Below, piece by piece: positions 8,601 to 16,067 of a stretch of 64,000 nt of DNA. The DNA is from Spartinivicinus marinus (GTDB lineage: Bacteria > Pseudomonadota > Gammaproteobacteria > Pseudomonadales > Zooshikellaceae). The translations under genes were made by a program, and so were the position numbers. Numbering within the stretch: the first letter of the stretch is position 1; every line of letters starts with the position of its first letter. The notes below the pieces were generated by a model. It was not told the DNA's origin. It ran no database searches and saw only the letters and a list, made by a program, of their open reading frames with translations. Location of the stretch: NCBI RefSeq assembly GCF_026309355.1, contig NZ_JAPJZK010000001.1, forward strand, positions 3,616,501 through 3,680,500, read 5' to 3'.

Positions 8601-10054
8601 ACGGCTTCTTGGGCGGGAAGATGGATCTCTTGTCCATTTAACGTAATGGTTTTTGCCGGTTGAGCTGGCAAGTCAATATCCTCAGTGAGTAAGTCTTCGT
8701 AGGCTTTTAGCCAGTCACCATTTTCCCGTGCTTTCCAGGCCATTTTCGCATCTGTGTCGACGACAGCCTGGCCTTTGTCTTGATGCTCCATCGCATAGGC
8801 ATCAAAAGCCCCCATTATTTCAGTGAAGCTGTGATCACGCGGTTGAATCATCCAACCTAATAACATCAGTCTGAACGGCTGCGCTTCTTCGGGTGGTAGT
8901 TTTAACAATCTGGCGACCTCATACATGTATGAGGTAGTACTGGATGGACCGGCGAACATGGGGAGTTTCTTATCCATATTCTGCTGACGCCAGTTCACTG
9001 AGACTTCAGGCTGGTCGTTGCCTACGGTTTTCATTGCCTTGTCATTGATAACAAAGCCACCATAACCAGACTCATGACTATCTCTTTCTTTAAGTGAGGC
9101 AGCCTCACTTTGATAAGGGGCAGGTTTCATCGTTTCCTGCATTCCTTTAAAACCAAAGCCTGTTCCTTTATGGGGGTCAGTACCAAACCTTTCCCCAATA
9201 AAGTCCTGGTCTGTTTTTTGGTCTACTAATGCAGATGCTTTCCAGTCGGCATACTTTAGCCAAGCCCAGCCATGAGGTTGTGTAGTGATTGGTTTTGCCA
9301 TTTTGGGCTGATCACCCGCCTCATGGTTTTGGAAGATATCCAATCGTTCGTTAGCTTCCTTTTGTTGTAATAGTGTTTGATTGACAGAGTCACCCAATCC
9401 TTTCAGAAGGTTTGGGTCTCGAAAAGTGCGCATATGATGGTAGGCTAATGTGGTGAGTACGCGGGAATTAGCTTTTCCCTCTGAAAGTACCGCATTCATT
9501 TGCTTAGCCCACTCAGTGTCGTTTTCGCTCCATCCTTCAAGAAAGCCTATGCCAGCATCCAGGCTAGTTTTAGCAACATTAACTTTTAAGCCTTTTTCTT
9601 GAGCTGTCGACAGGTTTTCTAATACCCGACGGAGGAAGGATTTTGACATATACTCGACTGCTGGATGCTCAAGTAAGTCATTTCCTAAATGATTAAATTC
9701 AAATGCCTGGTTGGCCTCAGCCACTTTTTCAACTGACTCTGCAACCATTTTTTCCTTATGAGATGGGCTAGCTTCAGGAAATAATCGTTCAACATTATCT
9801 CGAATATTATTTTCAATGTTGCCTTCATATTGAGCCACACGTAAAACTGCTTTATTGAACTCTTGTTCAACTTGTTGTAAGGGAGGGGTGATAGCAGACT
9901 GTTGATTGAGTGGCTGTTGGTGACTCACTAAAGGGACAGCTGCCGTCGAAACTTGCGTCAGGTTTCCTGCGCCGGGTGCAGTTGTTATTTGGGGCTGTGT
10001 AATACTTGTAATGGTCGGGTTAGGTTGACCATGAGTTATTGCTGAATTAAACAT
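5630..10054 (-). CDS. Candidate type III secretion effector with ADP-ribosyltransferase domain
   Basis: A 1474-residue protein with no signal peptide. Its first 50 residues are rich in Thr, Gln, Pro and Ser, as in type III secretion signals. Residues about 750-890 match the ADP-ribosyltransferase exoenzyme fold: FPGFMSTTHDANVA (S799, T800, T801) and PGEKEVLM (E838-K-E840, the ExE pair of the R-S-E class), spaced as in that family. In the strand that normally carries the NAD-binding arginine (LYRG-like), the sequence reads KAWHGAQ, with His775 instead. The flanks are helical and the last 100 residues are Gln-rich, then Ser/Thr-rich. A CesT-like chaperone gene lies 13 bases upstream in the same operon. 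Effector status is inferred from chaperone, N-terminus and ART core; no secretion apparatus is in the window. Confidence 0.75.
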   Translation of the reverse strand: MFNSAITHGQPNPTITSITQPQITTAPGAGNLTQVSTAAVPLVSHQQPLNQQSAITPPLQQVEQEFNKAVLRVAQYEGNIENNIRDNVERLFPEASPSHKEKMVAESVEKVAEANQAFEFNHLGNDLLEHPAVEYMSKSFLRRVLENLSTAQEKGLKVNVAKTSLDAGIGFLEGWSENDTEWAKQMNAVLSEGKANSRVLTTLAYHHMRTFRDPNLLKGLGDSVNQTLLQQKEANERLDIFQNHEAGDQPKMAKPITTQPHGWAWLKYADWKASALVDQKTDQDFIGERFGTDPHKGTGFGFKGMQETMKPAPYQSEAASLKERDSHESGYGGFVINDKAMKTVGNDQPEVSVNWRQQNMDKKLPMFAGPSSTTSYMYEVARLLKLPPEEAQPFRLMLLGWMIQPRDHSFTEIMGAFDAYAMEHQDKGQAVVDTDAKMAWKARENGDWLKAYEDLLTEDIDLPAQPAKTITLNGQEIHLPAQEAVKVSRPEFNQALTGKTDNSAYPGHYASDGYLKTLNVAIKNAQEPKDTVGLADEKIKYAPLNMDNLKLFNYVEHKVLPRPEKAASGEPFLNTEKDKVVTAWLNDLAPEDRENLLQTSASILAESTQASSISNVFHYNERNAIWETFLTVPQTNQITDQFQFESLGSSKDAFNYLLDVAQDKTTPEARQQAILDALGDNTHNQDTLMKGMLMGVSRFYTENGANVINPGYGDFAPPKDAEENQARLKALLKRNQYNTSAEREAARAEYNKVVDVLTTAVESPMFEQYSGKAWHGAQVDVANAAIEKGTGFKFPGFMSTTHDANVAHGYLQKGAIFQINNAKSLGAHIEGISGAPGEKEVLMSNDTSFNVERTYTIHMEKGEIPPEFNTSHVKRQIYIRKHGEPINIRVTTPDGKVSTEGEKELSDLIALLKKDRKDLDTLTVVVLTPEKAKSNNQQERENLLKNSIAARNQLSEYKAQRNKLKENFQTIDKLTELADKLKGSNLESASTAAKALISEEFTADMAHMLYNRHSSKESQQLKLIANHDYINLLTAAIKDGKIDAKHALDVLTENDKKFSTNQPGYLFQIAEFAKNDPKWANSVADLITNINDNLKAAGNKESDITVRMALLAQNSYRENSTGWQKLRNKFSNVFQGGQGDRDFYSKIFGNGKEKNLTPGAMVIASKLQAKELLPTAKEVKNTISPHRLSDFDRATDNADNFIKKNHHLITNAEYRAAKSSNILTSNIKRSNIDKIIVNELNKIDRNERSTKVDNQISKFERELSNQIRDIWDKTIKERKRKLSSSEAEFLNTNMPQSLIDEYISKAKSHPDFANLMKSQALHNHEGIQPEEIKIKPGAFDKLETEIAKLAKDSITSRVESLSDKVIKQAKSDYTDFKHKQEQQRQQQLEEQKRVQRARAASQTTSSRSSRPTSQPTSSFGGSSASKYSSPSTPKSSTTTSSVTNTSSSTSTPAPKPSNGPKDMLHPMRAELMKK

Positions 10055-10067
10055 AATCTACCCTTTT

Positions 10068-10472
10068 TTAGTTATTAATGACGGCTTCAAATAAGGCATT
10101 TCGCAGACTGATTGAGTGCTTCCAAAATTCTTCTAGATTTTCTGAAAGCACCGAACTGTCGGGTAGAGATGTTGAAAGCACGATGGTGGCATTGTCTGCT
10201 GCTAATGAAAAAGAAGCGATGCCGATAGCATCAGGGTGGTTGTTCAGCATTAATAACTTGTTGTGTAGTTGCTGCTTATTATCTGGTTGATCTGCGGGAG
10301 GAAGTGGAAAAAGAATAGCTAAGCGATTAGGGTAATGAATGATAGTGGCATAGTGTTGTCCATCTTCAGAATTTAAGTTGCATTCATTATTTAATAACTG
10401 CCATTGACCGCCAGAAATTTCTGCAAGCCATACATTAATAATTTCTTCTTTATTCATATTTAAAGCCGACAC
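10068..10472 (-). CDS. CesT/Tir-family type III secretion chaperone
   Basis: A 134-residue small protein with the size and pattern of class I type III chaperones: an N-terminal helix, then beta strands around YATIIHYPNRLAILFPLP, a helix (QQLHNKLLMLN), a strand pair GIASFSLAADNATIVLST, and a C-terminal amphipathic helix (LSENLEEFWKHSISLRNALFEAVINN). These chaperones form dimers that bind the N-terminal region of their effector and keep it ready for secretion. The stop is 13 bases before the effector start, so the two are almost certainly cotranscribed and matched. The family call rests on fold pattern and context. Confidence 0.75.
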   Translation of the reverse strand: MSALNMNKEEIINVWLAEISGGQWQLLNNECNLNSEDGQHYATIIHYPNRLAILFPLPPADQPDNKQQLHNKLLMLNNHPDAIGIASFSLAADNATIVLSTSLPDSSVLSENLEEFWKHSISLRNALFEAVINN

Positions 10473-10893
10473 TAAGAGTTGGGTGTATAGTAAGCATTAG
10501 GTTTATATCAGTTTAAGAATATATAGGTTGCAGTATTTTTTTTTAATGTTTCGCAGCTTTTTTTTATGTTTCACGCTTTTTTATATGCAAGTTTCTATCA
10601 TTGATATTCATTGCGACAGCTTTGAAGGGTTGTTAGACGAAATTAAAAATTTTGATTAATGTCGGAATTTAATGGATTAAATATATTTTATATGGATTTT
10701 TTTTTGGGGCCAAAAATTAGAAGACTATTTAAAATAGTAGCTTACTATTAATATTATTTGACTGCTTTGTTTTTGCATCTTATATACTCCGATGCTAATA
10801 AAGTCTGGCCAGATTCAATATCGGAAAACTTGCTGTTTCAGTTAAAGTTATAGCTTATCAGGTTATGTTGTCACTTTGTAAAAGCTGGTGAAC
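10473..10893. other. Divergent gene-free gap with T-tracts
   Basis: No gene seen. This region must hold the promoters of the chaperone-effector operon (minus) and of the plus-strand gene at 10894. Positions 10546-10584 contain an imperfect direct repeat of about 20 bases, each unit ATGTTTC followed by a C/G-containing step and a run of T. I see no obvious HrpL-type box. Confidence 0.4.
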
Positions 10894-11532
10894 ATGAAAA
10901 CTTCAAGCAATGCATTGTTTAATATTACTTCTATAAGTACTGAAGGCCAAGAAATTGTGGTTTCTACTAATCATCAGTTTAGTGATTACTTGGCTCAGTA
11001 CCCGGATGAATTACCTCAATTAGAAGCGCAACAGTTTACTGAAACAAGTGGAGTAGATGATAGTCTTAACTGTCACTGTTATGCTGTTCGTCTTAATTCT
11101 GGATATGACGGGCCGGCAGATCTTTTGGCTCTTTATATGGATGCCCAGGAGGCACATAGTGCTGTTATTGAATGGTTTGCATGTATGGACTACACCGCTA
11201 CCAATCTAGATCAGGAGCCTGACCCATTTAAACGTAACCCAAGAAAAGAAAAAATTATTGTATTTGGCATAACACCACAGGGGGCGAGAGACATTTTAGC
11301 CAGTAATAAGCGCATAAGTGATGAGCTTAAGAGTACTCTTGCGACAGTAGTGAAGTTTAATGATGGTGTTGTTTATCCAACTCACTCAATTTGCCAAAAA
11401 ATAAATGGTTCGTGGGAATCTAAGATGGGGTCGGGGCCAGTTATTGAAATTGGTGATCCTAAACTCTTAGGCGGTGGAGTATATGGAGAAGCTTGCTTTG
11501 TATTTGAGAAGAAAAGGTTTATTACCAGTTGA
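10894..11532 (+). CDS. Unknown protein with NC...H/WESKxG motifs (DUF7689-like)
   Basis: About 212 residues from the ATG at 10894 (a GTG lies two codons earlier). No signal peptide. The central NCHCYAV motif and the C-terminal TH...GSWESKMG...GGGVYGEACFVFEK string resemble an uncharacterised bacterial family (DUF7689) in which an NCxxWA-type cysteine and a THAA-type histidine precede a W-S-K-x-G motif. That pattern could be a papain-like Cys-His pair, but enzymatic activity is speculation. It faces away from the effector operon, and its stop overlaps the start of a 59-residue ORF. The Ser/Thr/Asn-rich N-terminus would also allow an effector role, with no direct support. Confidence 0.5.
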   Translation: MKTSSNALFNITSISTEGQEIVVSTNHQFSDYLAQYPDELPQLEAQQFTETSGVDDSLNCHCYAVRLNSGYDGPADLLALYMDAQEAHSAVIEWFACMDYTATNLDQEPDPFKRNPRKEKIIVFGITPQGARDILASNKRISDELKSTLATVVKFNDGVVYPTHSICQKINGSWESKMGSGPVIEIGDPKLLGGGVYGEACFVFEKKRFITS

Positions 11533-11708
11533 ATAAGGCTGACAAGTTAAATTTAGCTAACTATAAAGAGACCGTTGATAACTTAATTGCAGATGGGAGA
11601 GTTTCCAGAGGTAAAGCCTATGTGCAAACTGAGGAGCAATATAAACTTTTGCAAGAATATGCAGCATCTCTTGTACAGGCTGAGTCAGACTATGTGTATT
11701 ACTCATAA
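11529..11708 (+). CDS. Small ORF overlapping the preceding gene, unknown
   Basis: A 59-codon frame starts with TTG at 11529, overlapping the previous stop (TTGA, the pattern of translational coupling). It encodes an acidic, Tyr/Glu-rich helical peptide beginning MNKADKLNLANYKETVDNL and ending ESDYVYYS, and runs to a TAA just before a strong terminator. The tight overlap and terminator position argue that it is a real cotranscribed partner. It could be a partner or immunity-type peptide for the upstream protein, or simply a small accessory protein. Confidence 0.5.
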   Translation: MNKADKLNLANYKETVDNLIADGRVSRGKAYVQTEEQYKLLQEYAASLVQAESDYVYYS

Positions 11709-11725
11709 TATATAGTATTTAATTA

Positions 11726-11760
11726 AAAACTGCTGCCTAATCATTATAGGTAGCAGTTTT
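11726..11760. terminator. Bidirectional terminator
   Basis: 14-base arms AAAACTGCTGCCTA (11726-11739) and TAGGTAGCAGTTTT (11747-11760) with a single G-U-type mismatch and a 7-base loop. It is flanked by A-rich sequence on one side and TTTTTATT on the other. It sits between the convergent ends at 11708 (plus) and 11801 (minus) and can serve both. Confidence 0.85.
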
Positions 11761-11800
11761 TATTGAAAACACCGTACTTTGAATTTGGCAACCTCCAATG

Positions 11801-13099
11801 CTATAACAAATCAAAACTATGGTTAACAATTAATCTAACTTCATCCCGGTCGTTATTATTATAGTCAGTTCGTAATGTTGCCAATCTTAGTCTAAATTGC
11901 ATGCCTTTTAGAGTACCGCTTTGCAAGGTGTAACGTGCTTCGATATCTCGCTCCCACTCCTCACCTCGACGGGACTCACCACTGATTCCAACTGCTGTTT
12001 GAGAAATACTGGAGTCTAGGTCAATGTTGTCCCCTTTGATATAACGGGTCATAAAGCTTAACCCTGGAACACCTACCCCACTGAAATCATAGTCAAACCT
12101 TAGTTGCCAGCTGCGTTCGTCTTCATTATTAAAATCGTATAGCTGGGCTGAGTTTGCTAGAAAAATCGAATCAGAGTCGGCTATGTAGTCATACAAATAG
12201 TCACCAGTAACCGTTTGATAAGCTACCGTTATACCGGCACCGCCTTTGCTAAGTTTAAAGCTGGCACTACTCGACTTGTTGTCACGGTCTGTGTAGTTAG
12301 GATCGTTTGGGTCGCCATCATTAATAGTACGATAATGGACTAAATCCATACTTAAGGCTACATCGTCAGTTATTGAGAAGCGTTGATTATAGTTGTAGTA
12401 AAACTGCTTCCAAATATCGTCGTATTTTGAGGTATGAAAACTAATACTGGATGTGTCACTTAAATTATAATCTAAGCCTACAAAGCTGATGTTGTCGGAC
12501 TCACCATTAAAGCCATACTCAGTTTTTTTGCCTTCTGCGCTGAACGATTCAAAGTTACTGCTGGCTTTGTTTTTTACTTCGGTAAAACGCCCGCCACTTA
12601 TGGTGAGGTTGCTAATATCATTTGATTGGATACTGATACCTTTAAAGGATTGTGGTTGAGCTCGTGAGTCGCCGTAATAAAGCAGTGGTGAGGTCGTTAA
12701 TTGGCGTCCCCACTTAATTTCAGTTTCAGCATATTTGGCTTTAAGTAGTGCAACACCAAGAGATGCATAACTTTCTGAGTCACCATCATTTGTATTAAGT
12801 AGCAAGCCTGTATCAGCGGTGCCTTTACCAGAATCCAGTTTTAAGGTGCTGAAAATAGAAGCATCTACCCCAATAATATCTGCAAAGTAGCCAGACTCAT
12901 AATTAAGGAAAAAAGATTGTGCCCACTCTTCACGGTAACTTTGTTTGTCTGAATCATTAGTACGAAAGTCGCGGTTAAAATAATAATTTCGTAGTTGTAG
13001 ATTTAGTTTTGAATCATCAATAAAGGAATCGGCAGCAGTTCCAGTTATTGTTAGCAATTGGGTCGCACACAATGTGGTGCCTACAAAATATTTATTCAA
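11801..13099 (-). CDS. OprD-family outer membrane porin
   Basis: A 432-residue protein with a signal peptide (about residues 1-23, ending GTAA). The mature part consists of alternating amphipathic beta strands with acidic turns (DSDKQSYREEW, NDGDPNDPNYTDRDNK), as in OprD porins of Pseudomonas and relatives. WGRQLTTSPLLYYGDSRAQPQSFKG is a recognisable family segment. OprD members form 18-stranded barrels admitting basic amino acids, peptides or aromatic acids; substrate cannot be told here. It ends SFDLL rather than in the usual terminal aromatic residue. It is expressed from its own upstream region (13100-13436). Confidence 0.85.
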   Translation of the reverse strand: MNKYFVGTTLCATQLLTITGTAADSFIDDSKLNLQLRNYYFNRDFRTNDSDKQSYREEWAQSFFLNYESGYFADIIGVDASIFSTLKLDSGKGTADTGLLLNTNDGDSESYASLGVALLKAKYAETEIKWGRQLTTSPLLYYGDSRAQPQSFKGISIQSNDISNLTISGGRFTEVKNKASSNFESFSAEGKKTEYGFNGESDNISFVGLDYNLSDTSSISFHTSKYDDIWKQFYYNYNQRFSITDDVALSMDLVHYRTINDGDPNDPNYTDRDNKSSSASFKLSKGGAGITVAYQTVTGDYLYDYIADSDSIFLANSAQLYDFNNEDERSWQLRFDYDFSGVGVPGLSFMTRYIKGDNIDLDSSISQTAVGISGESRRGEEWERDIEARYTLQSGTLKGMQFRLRLATLRTDYNNNDRDEVRLIVNHSFDLL

Positions 13100-13436
13100 C
13101 TCGGTTACTCCTGATATCTATCAGCTCAAGCTTTTTTATATACAAATTTAGCTAAAAATACACAGCAAATGTTTAGGTATTTATTGGTTATGCCTTCGAA
13201 GTATATTTCCTCCATAGTGGAGGTGAATAAATCAAAAGTAAGAAATCTTCATAGCCGCTATAGTGTAAAATAATTTCTTAAGATTAACAGCTTTTGTATT
13301 ACTTTAAATTTCTTATATGTCGATGCTCGTTTGGTTATATCGTTGTGTACGACATGGATTATTAGTGTCGTATACTATTGGAATGTATGGCTTTAAATTA
13401 TTTTTATCGTGATCATGCAGGATCAAAGGGGGCTCA
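13100..13436. other. Gap upstream of the porin gene with two inverted repeats
   Basis: No gene seen. Positions 13209-13223 form a perfect hairpin CCTCCA-TAG-TGGAGG. Positions 13348-13354 and 13366-13372 (TACGACA / TGTCGTA) form a perfect inverted repeat with an 11-base spacer. Either could be a regulatory site for the porin or part of the nsrR terminator. Confidence 0.4.
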
Positions 13437-13874
13437 TTAACTTTTTTGAATCAGTTGTATATTGAGGCTTTTCTGCATAAATTGATCGGTTACTAAATCA
13501 GCTAACGTATACTGTTCAAGTGAGCTGATAAATGCCATTTGAGCCTCACGCAGAATTCCCTTAAGTGTACACTGAGGGTTAAGACGGCATTCTTCTTTTT
13601 CGCAATTGATTAGAGGGGTAAGGCCCTCTATTTCTCTGATAACATGACCCAAATTAATTTCAGTGGGATCGCAGGCAAGCTCAAAGCCACCATTTTTGCC
13701 TTTATAGGTTTTGATATAGTTAAGTTTGGCTAGGTTATGTACAACTTTGCGCATGTGCTCAACCGAGACATGATAGAATGCAGCTACACTTGCCATCGTA
13801 ATTAACTGCTCACGGTTAACTGACGCGTAAAGTAAAACGCGGATTGAGTAATCAGTAAAACGATTTAGCTGCAT
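13437..13874 (-). CDS. nsrR: Nitric-oxide-sensing Rrf2-family repressor NsrR
   Basis: A 145-residue Rrf2-family protein starting MQLNRFTDYSIRVLLYAS, the usual NsrR opening, with a winged helix in residues 1-60. The iron-sulfur ligands C91, C96 and C102 (CEKEECRLNPQC) fall at exactly the positions known for E. coli NsrR. NsrR holds an Fe-S cluster that reacts with nitric oxide, releasing repression of NO-detoxifying genes. None of the usual targets (hmp, norV, ytfE) is adjacent here. Its regulon is elsewhere. Confidence 0.92.
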   Translation of the reverse strand: MQLNRFTDYSIRVLLYASVNREQLITMASVAAFYHVSVEHMRKVVHNLAKLNYIKTYKGKNGGFELACDPTEINLGHVIREIEGLTPLINCEKEECRLNPQCTLKGILREAQMAFISSLEQYTLADLVTDQFMQKSLNIQLIQKS

Positions 13875-14242
13875 ATTGGATAACTACCGGGTGTTAACGT
13901 TAACAACACCATTCTATCCTATCTTACTGTAGTGTTGTATGGCTTTTGGTTCGTTTAATGTTATCTAAACCAGACCGACTAGACAGAAAGTCTCGTCAGA
14001 CATCAATGACTTGGGGGCTTCAGCGATGTTGGGCAAGCCTTGGTAGCTTCAAGGCTTGAAGGGAGAGAAGCAAAAGCTTACGCCAGCAAGTGCGGCAGCT
14101 TGATTAACTGGTATGGGTATAATTAGGTATTACGCTTTTCTATACTATTCATGCTGGTTATATATTGCCCTGTAAGGTAAGGCTTCAATGAAAGTTATTG
14201 GCAAGGGGGCGTCAAGTTTCAGGCCTGATATGGGTTGTCTAC
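13875..14242. other. Gap upstream of nsrR, with a 12-bp palindrome
   Basis: No gene seen. GTTAACGTTAAC at 13893-13904 is a perfect palindrome about 20 bases before the nsrR start, a possible operator. The stretch 13975-14120 is higher in GC than its surroundings and looks like decayed sequence, but I cannot name it. Confidence 0.35.
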
Positions 14243-15064
14243 TCAAGGTATATTAGCTTGCTGAGTAATAGGAAAAGGCTTTGTCTCTGAACCGGTATAA
14301 AGTGTACGATGTGGAAATGGTATTTCAATGTTGTTTTCGTCAAATGCGTTTTTAACCTGTTGAATCATGCCATTTTTTAATGCTAAAAAATCTTCGCGCT
14401 TTGCCCAGACGGAAAGTTGAATATTAATGGCTGAATCGCCAAAACCTTGCAATAAATAAAGTGGCTCTGGGTCTTCTAAACACAGTTGAAAATCATCAGC
14501 TACTTTTAATAGCACTTGTTTAACTTTGGTTAAGTCCTCTTTATAAGCCACGCCAACTACTAGATCAAAACGACGAATTGGAAATCGGGTGAGGGTAGTG
14601 ACCTCTGACTTTATGATAGTTTCGTTGGGAATCCTTACAAATAGGTTATCAAAAGTACGTAACTTGATTGATAATAAGTCAATAGCAAGAACCTCTCCTG
14701 TGGTTGAACCAACTTTGATAACATCACCTACTCCAAAAGGTTTTTCACCGAGTAAAAACAAGCCGCTGATTATATTAGAAGCAGAAGTTTGTGAAGCAAA
14801 GCCAATAGCCACAGATAAGATACCTGCGGCGCCAAGAATAACGCCTAAATCTACATTAATTTGTTGTAGGGCAGTAATGACAAAAAGTACAACAATCAGG
14901 TAATAACTAATTCGTTGAAATAAAAGTGACTGATGTTTGGTAAGTTTATCTTTGCTTAATGTGGCAATTGCTTTAGTCGCTAGTTTGGCTAAAATAAAGC
15001 CAATAATGATAAAAGCAATGCCAATAAATATTTGATTAAAACTTAAGTTACGTAGAGTTTCCAT
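14243..15064 (-). CDS. Small-conductance mechanosensitive channel, MscS family
   Basis: A 273-residue protein with three N-terminal membrane helices (residues about 10-30, 50-68, 75-105), the third being the glycine/alanine-rich pore helix AAGILSVAIGFASQTSASNIISG. The soluble MscS beta domain follows (GEKPFGVGDVIKVGSTTGEV, RTFDNLFVRIPNETIIKSEVT). These channels open under membrane tension on hypo-osmotic shock. It is last in an apparent operon after the M42-like peptidase and the 319-residue protein. A frameshifted paralogue lies at 25895-26710. Confidence 0.92.
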   Translation of the reverse strand: METLRNLSFNQIFIGIAFIIIGFILAKLATKAIATLSKDKLTKHQSLLFQRISYYLIVVLFVITALQQINVDLGVILGAAGILSVAIGFASQTSASNIISGLFLLGEKPFGVGDVIKVGSTTGEVLAIDLLSIKLRTFDNLFVRIPNETIIKSEVTTLTRFPIRRFDLVVGVAYKEDLTKVKQVLLKVADDFQLCLEDPEPLYLLQGFGDSAINIQLSVWAKREDFLALKNGMIQQVKNAFDENNIEIPFPHRTLYTGSETKPFPITQQANIP

Positions 15065-15097
15065 AGCTGTAAAAAAATAGTAATTTAATAAGATTGA

Positions 15098-16057
15098 TTA
15101 GGAAAAAAATACATCATATGCTCGGGTTATAAACTTTTCTTCAATGGGTCTGCGGGGGACAGAAACGTTTTCCCATTGTTGCAACTGAGAGGCAGATGTA
15201 TTGCTCGTATTAGTAAGCTCGTCTGCTATTGTATAGATTCCAGAAGCTGCCCCATTATCAGACTTATCAGCAGGTGTGATACTGGTGTTGTTAGTTGTAG
15301 ATAGTTTAATTTGATTACTATTTTTTAATTTAACTAAAGTTACGCCTGATGCCCAAAATAAACCACTACTGTTACGGTACAAACCTAAAGCCGGTACGGG
15401 TATATTGATTTTTTCAACTTTTAAAATTTCTGGTTGATTATTGATTACAGATACAGGAACAATCGCTCGATAGGGCTTTAATGTTAATGATTCCTGGTTA
15501 ACCAGCGCATGGGTTTTGCTGGCATAACAAAGCTCTCCTTCTAAAGTATTGGGGCCAAACCAGGTATTCGACAACTCACGTATAGGAAGCTCACATAAGG
15601 TTTTATAATCATCCTTATTATTATTAATACTTTCTATTGTAGGACTTTTGACGCTTACCCTAAGCCACAGTGCTACACTAACGTATAGGGTTATCTGCTC
15701 CTCTGGCATTAAGGTAATGCTGACAATGGGTTTGGCAACAAGGTTACGATCAGGCAATGTAGGGGTGATTGTCAGGTCTTTATGAGTACGGCTAAAGACA
15801 AATCGCTTAAAGTTGTCATCATCAGTTAAACTGCATTCTCCACACCAGGTTAACACTTCATTTCGCTCAGCTTCAGGGTTTATATTAAAGTGCTTATAGT
15901 GGACTTGCCATTCATGTGGTTGCCGCTTTAAGCTAAACAGCAATGTGCCAAAATCCCAGACTTGGTTTTTTCCCATGGCGAAAGTCATATCGCCCCACCA
16001 TCTGGTAGAAGCACTTGGCTCTAATATAAGTTGTTTGGTGTTGGCATTTATATGCAT
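15098..16057 (-). CDS. Unknown protein paired with MscS (possibly DUF432-like)
   Basis: A 319-residue soluble protein without signal peptide or membrane segment. It is rich in beta strands, with a WWGDMTFAMGKNQVWDFGTLLFSLKR N-terminal block, a WCGEC motif and RFVFSRTHKDL. It lies 10 bases after the peptidase and 33 bases before mscS. The archaeal/bacterial DUF432 family is sometimes associated with mechanosensitive channels, so membership is possible, but I cannot confirm it. The same two-gene order (this protein then MscS) is found, decayed, at 25895-27365, so the two form a unit and a channel-related role is a reasonable inference. Confidence 0.55.
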   Translation of the reverse strand: MHINANTKQLILEPSASTRWWGDMTFAMGKNQVWDFGTLLFSLKRQPHEWQVHYKHFNINPEAERNEVLTWCGECSLTDDDNFKRFVFSRTHKDLTITPTLPDRNLVAKPIVSITLMPEEQITLYVSVALWLRVSVKSPTIESINNNKDDYKTLCELPIRELSNTWFGPNTLEGELCYASKTHALVNQESLTLKPYRAIVPVSVINNQPEILKVEKINIPVPALGLYRNSSGLFWASGVTLVKLKNSNQIKLSTTNNTSITPADKSDNGAASGIYTIADELTNTSNTSASQLQQWENVSVPRRPIEEKFITRAYDVFFS

Positions 16058-16067
16058 AGTGTATAGG

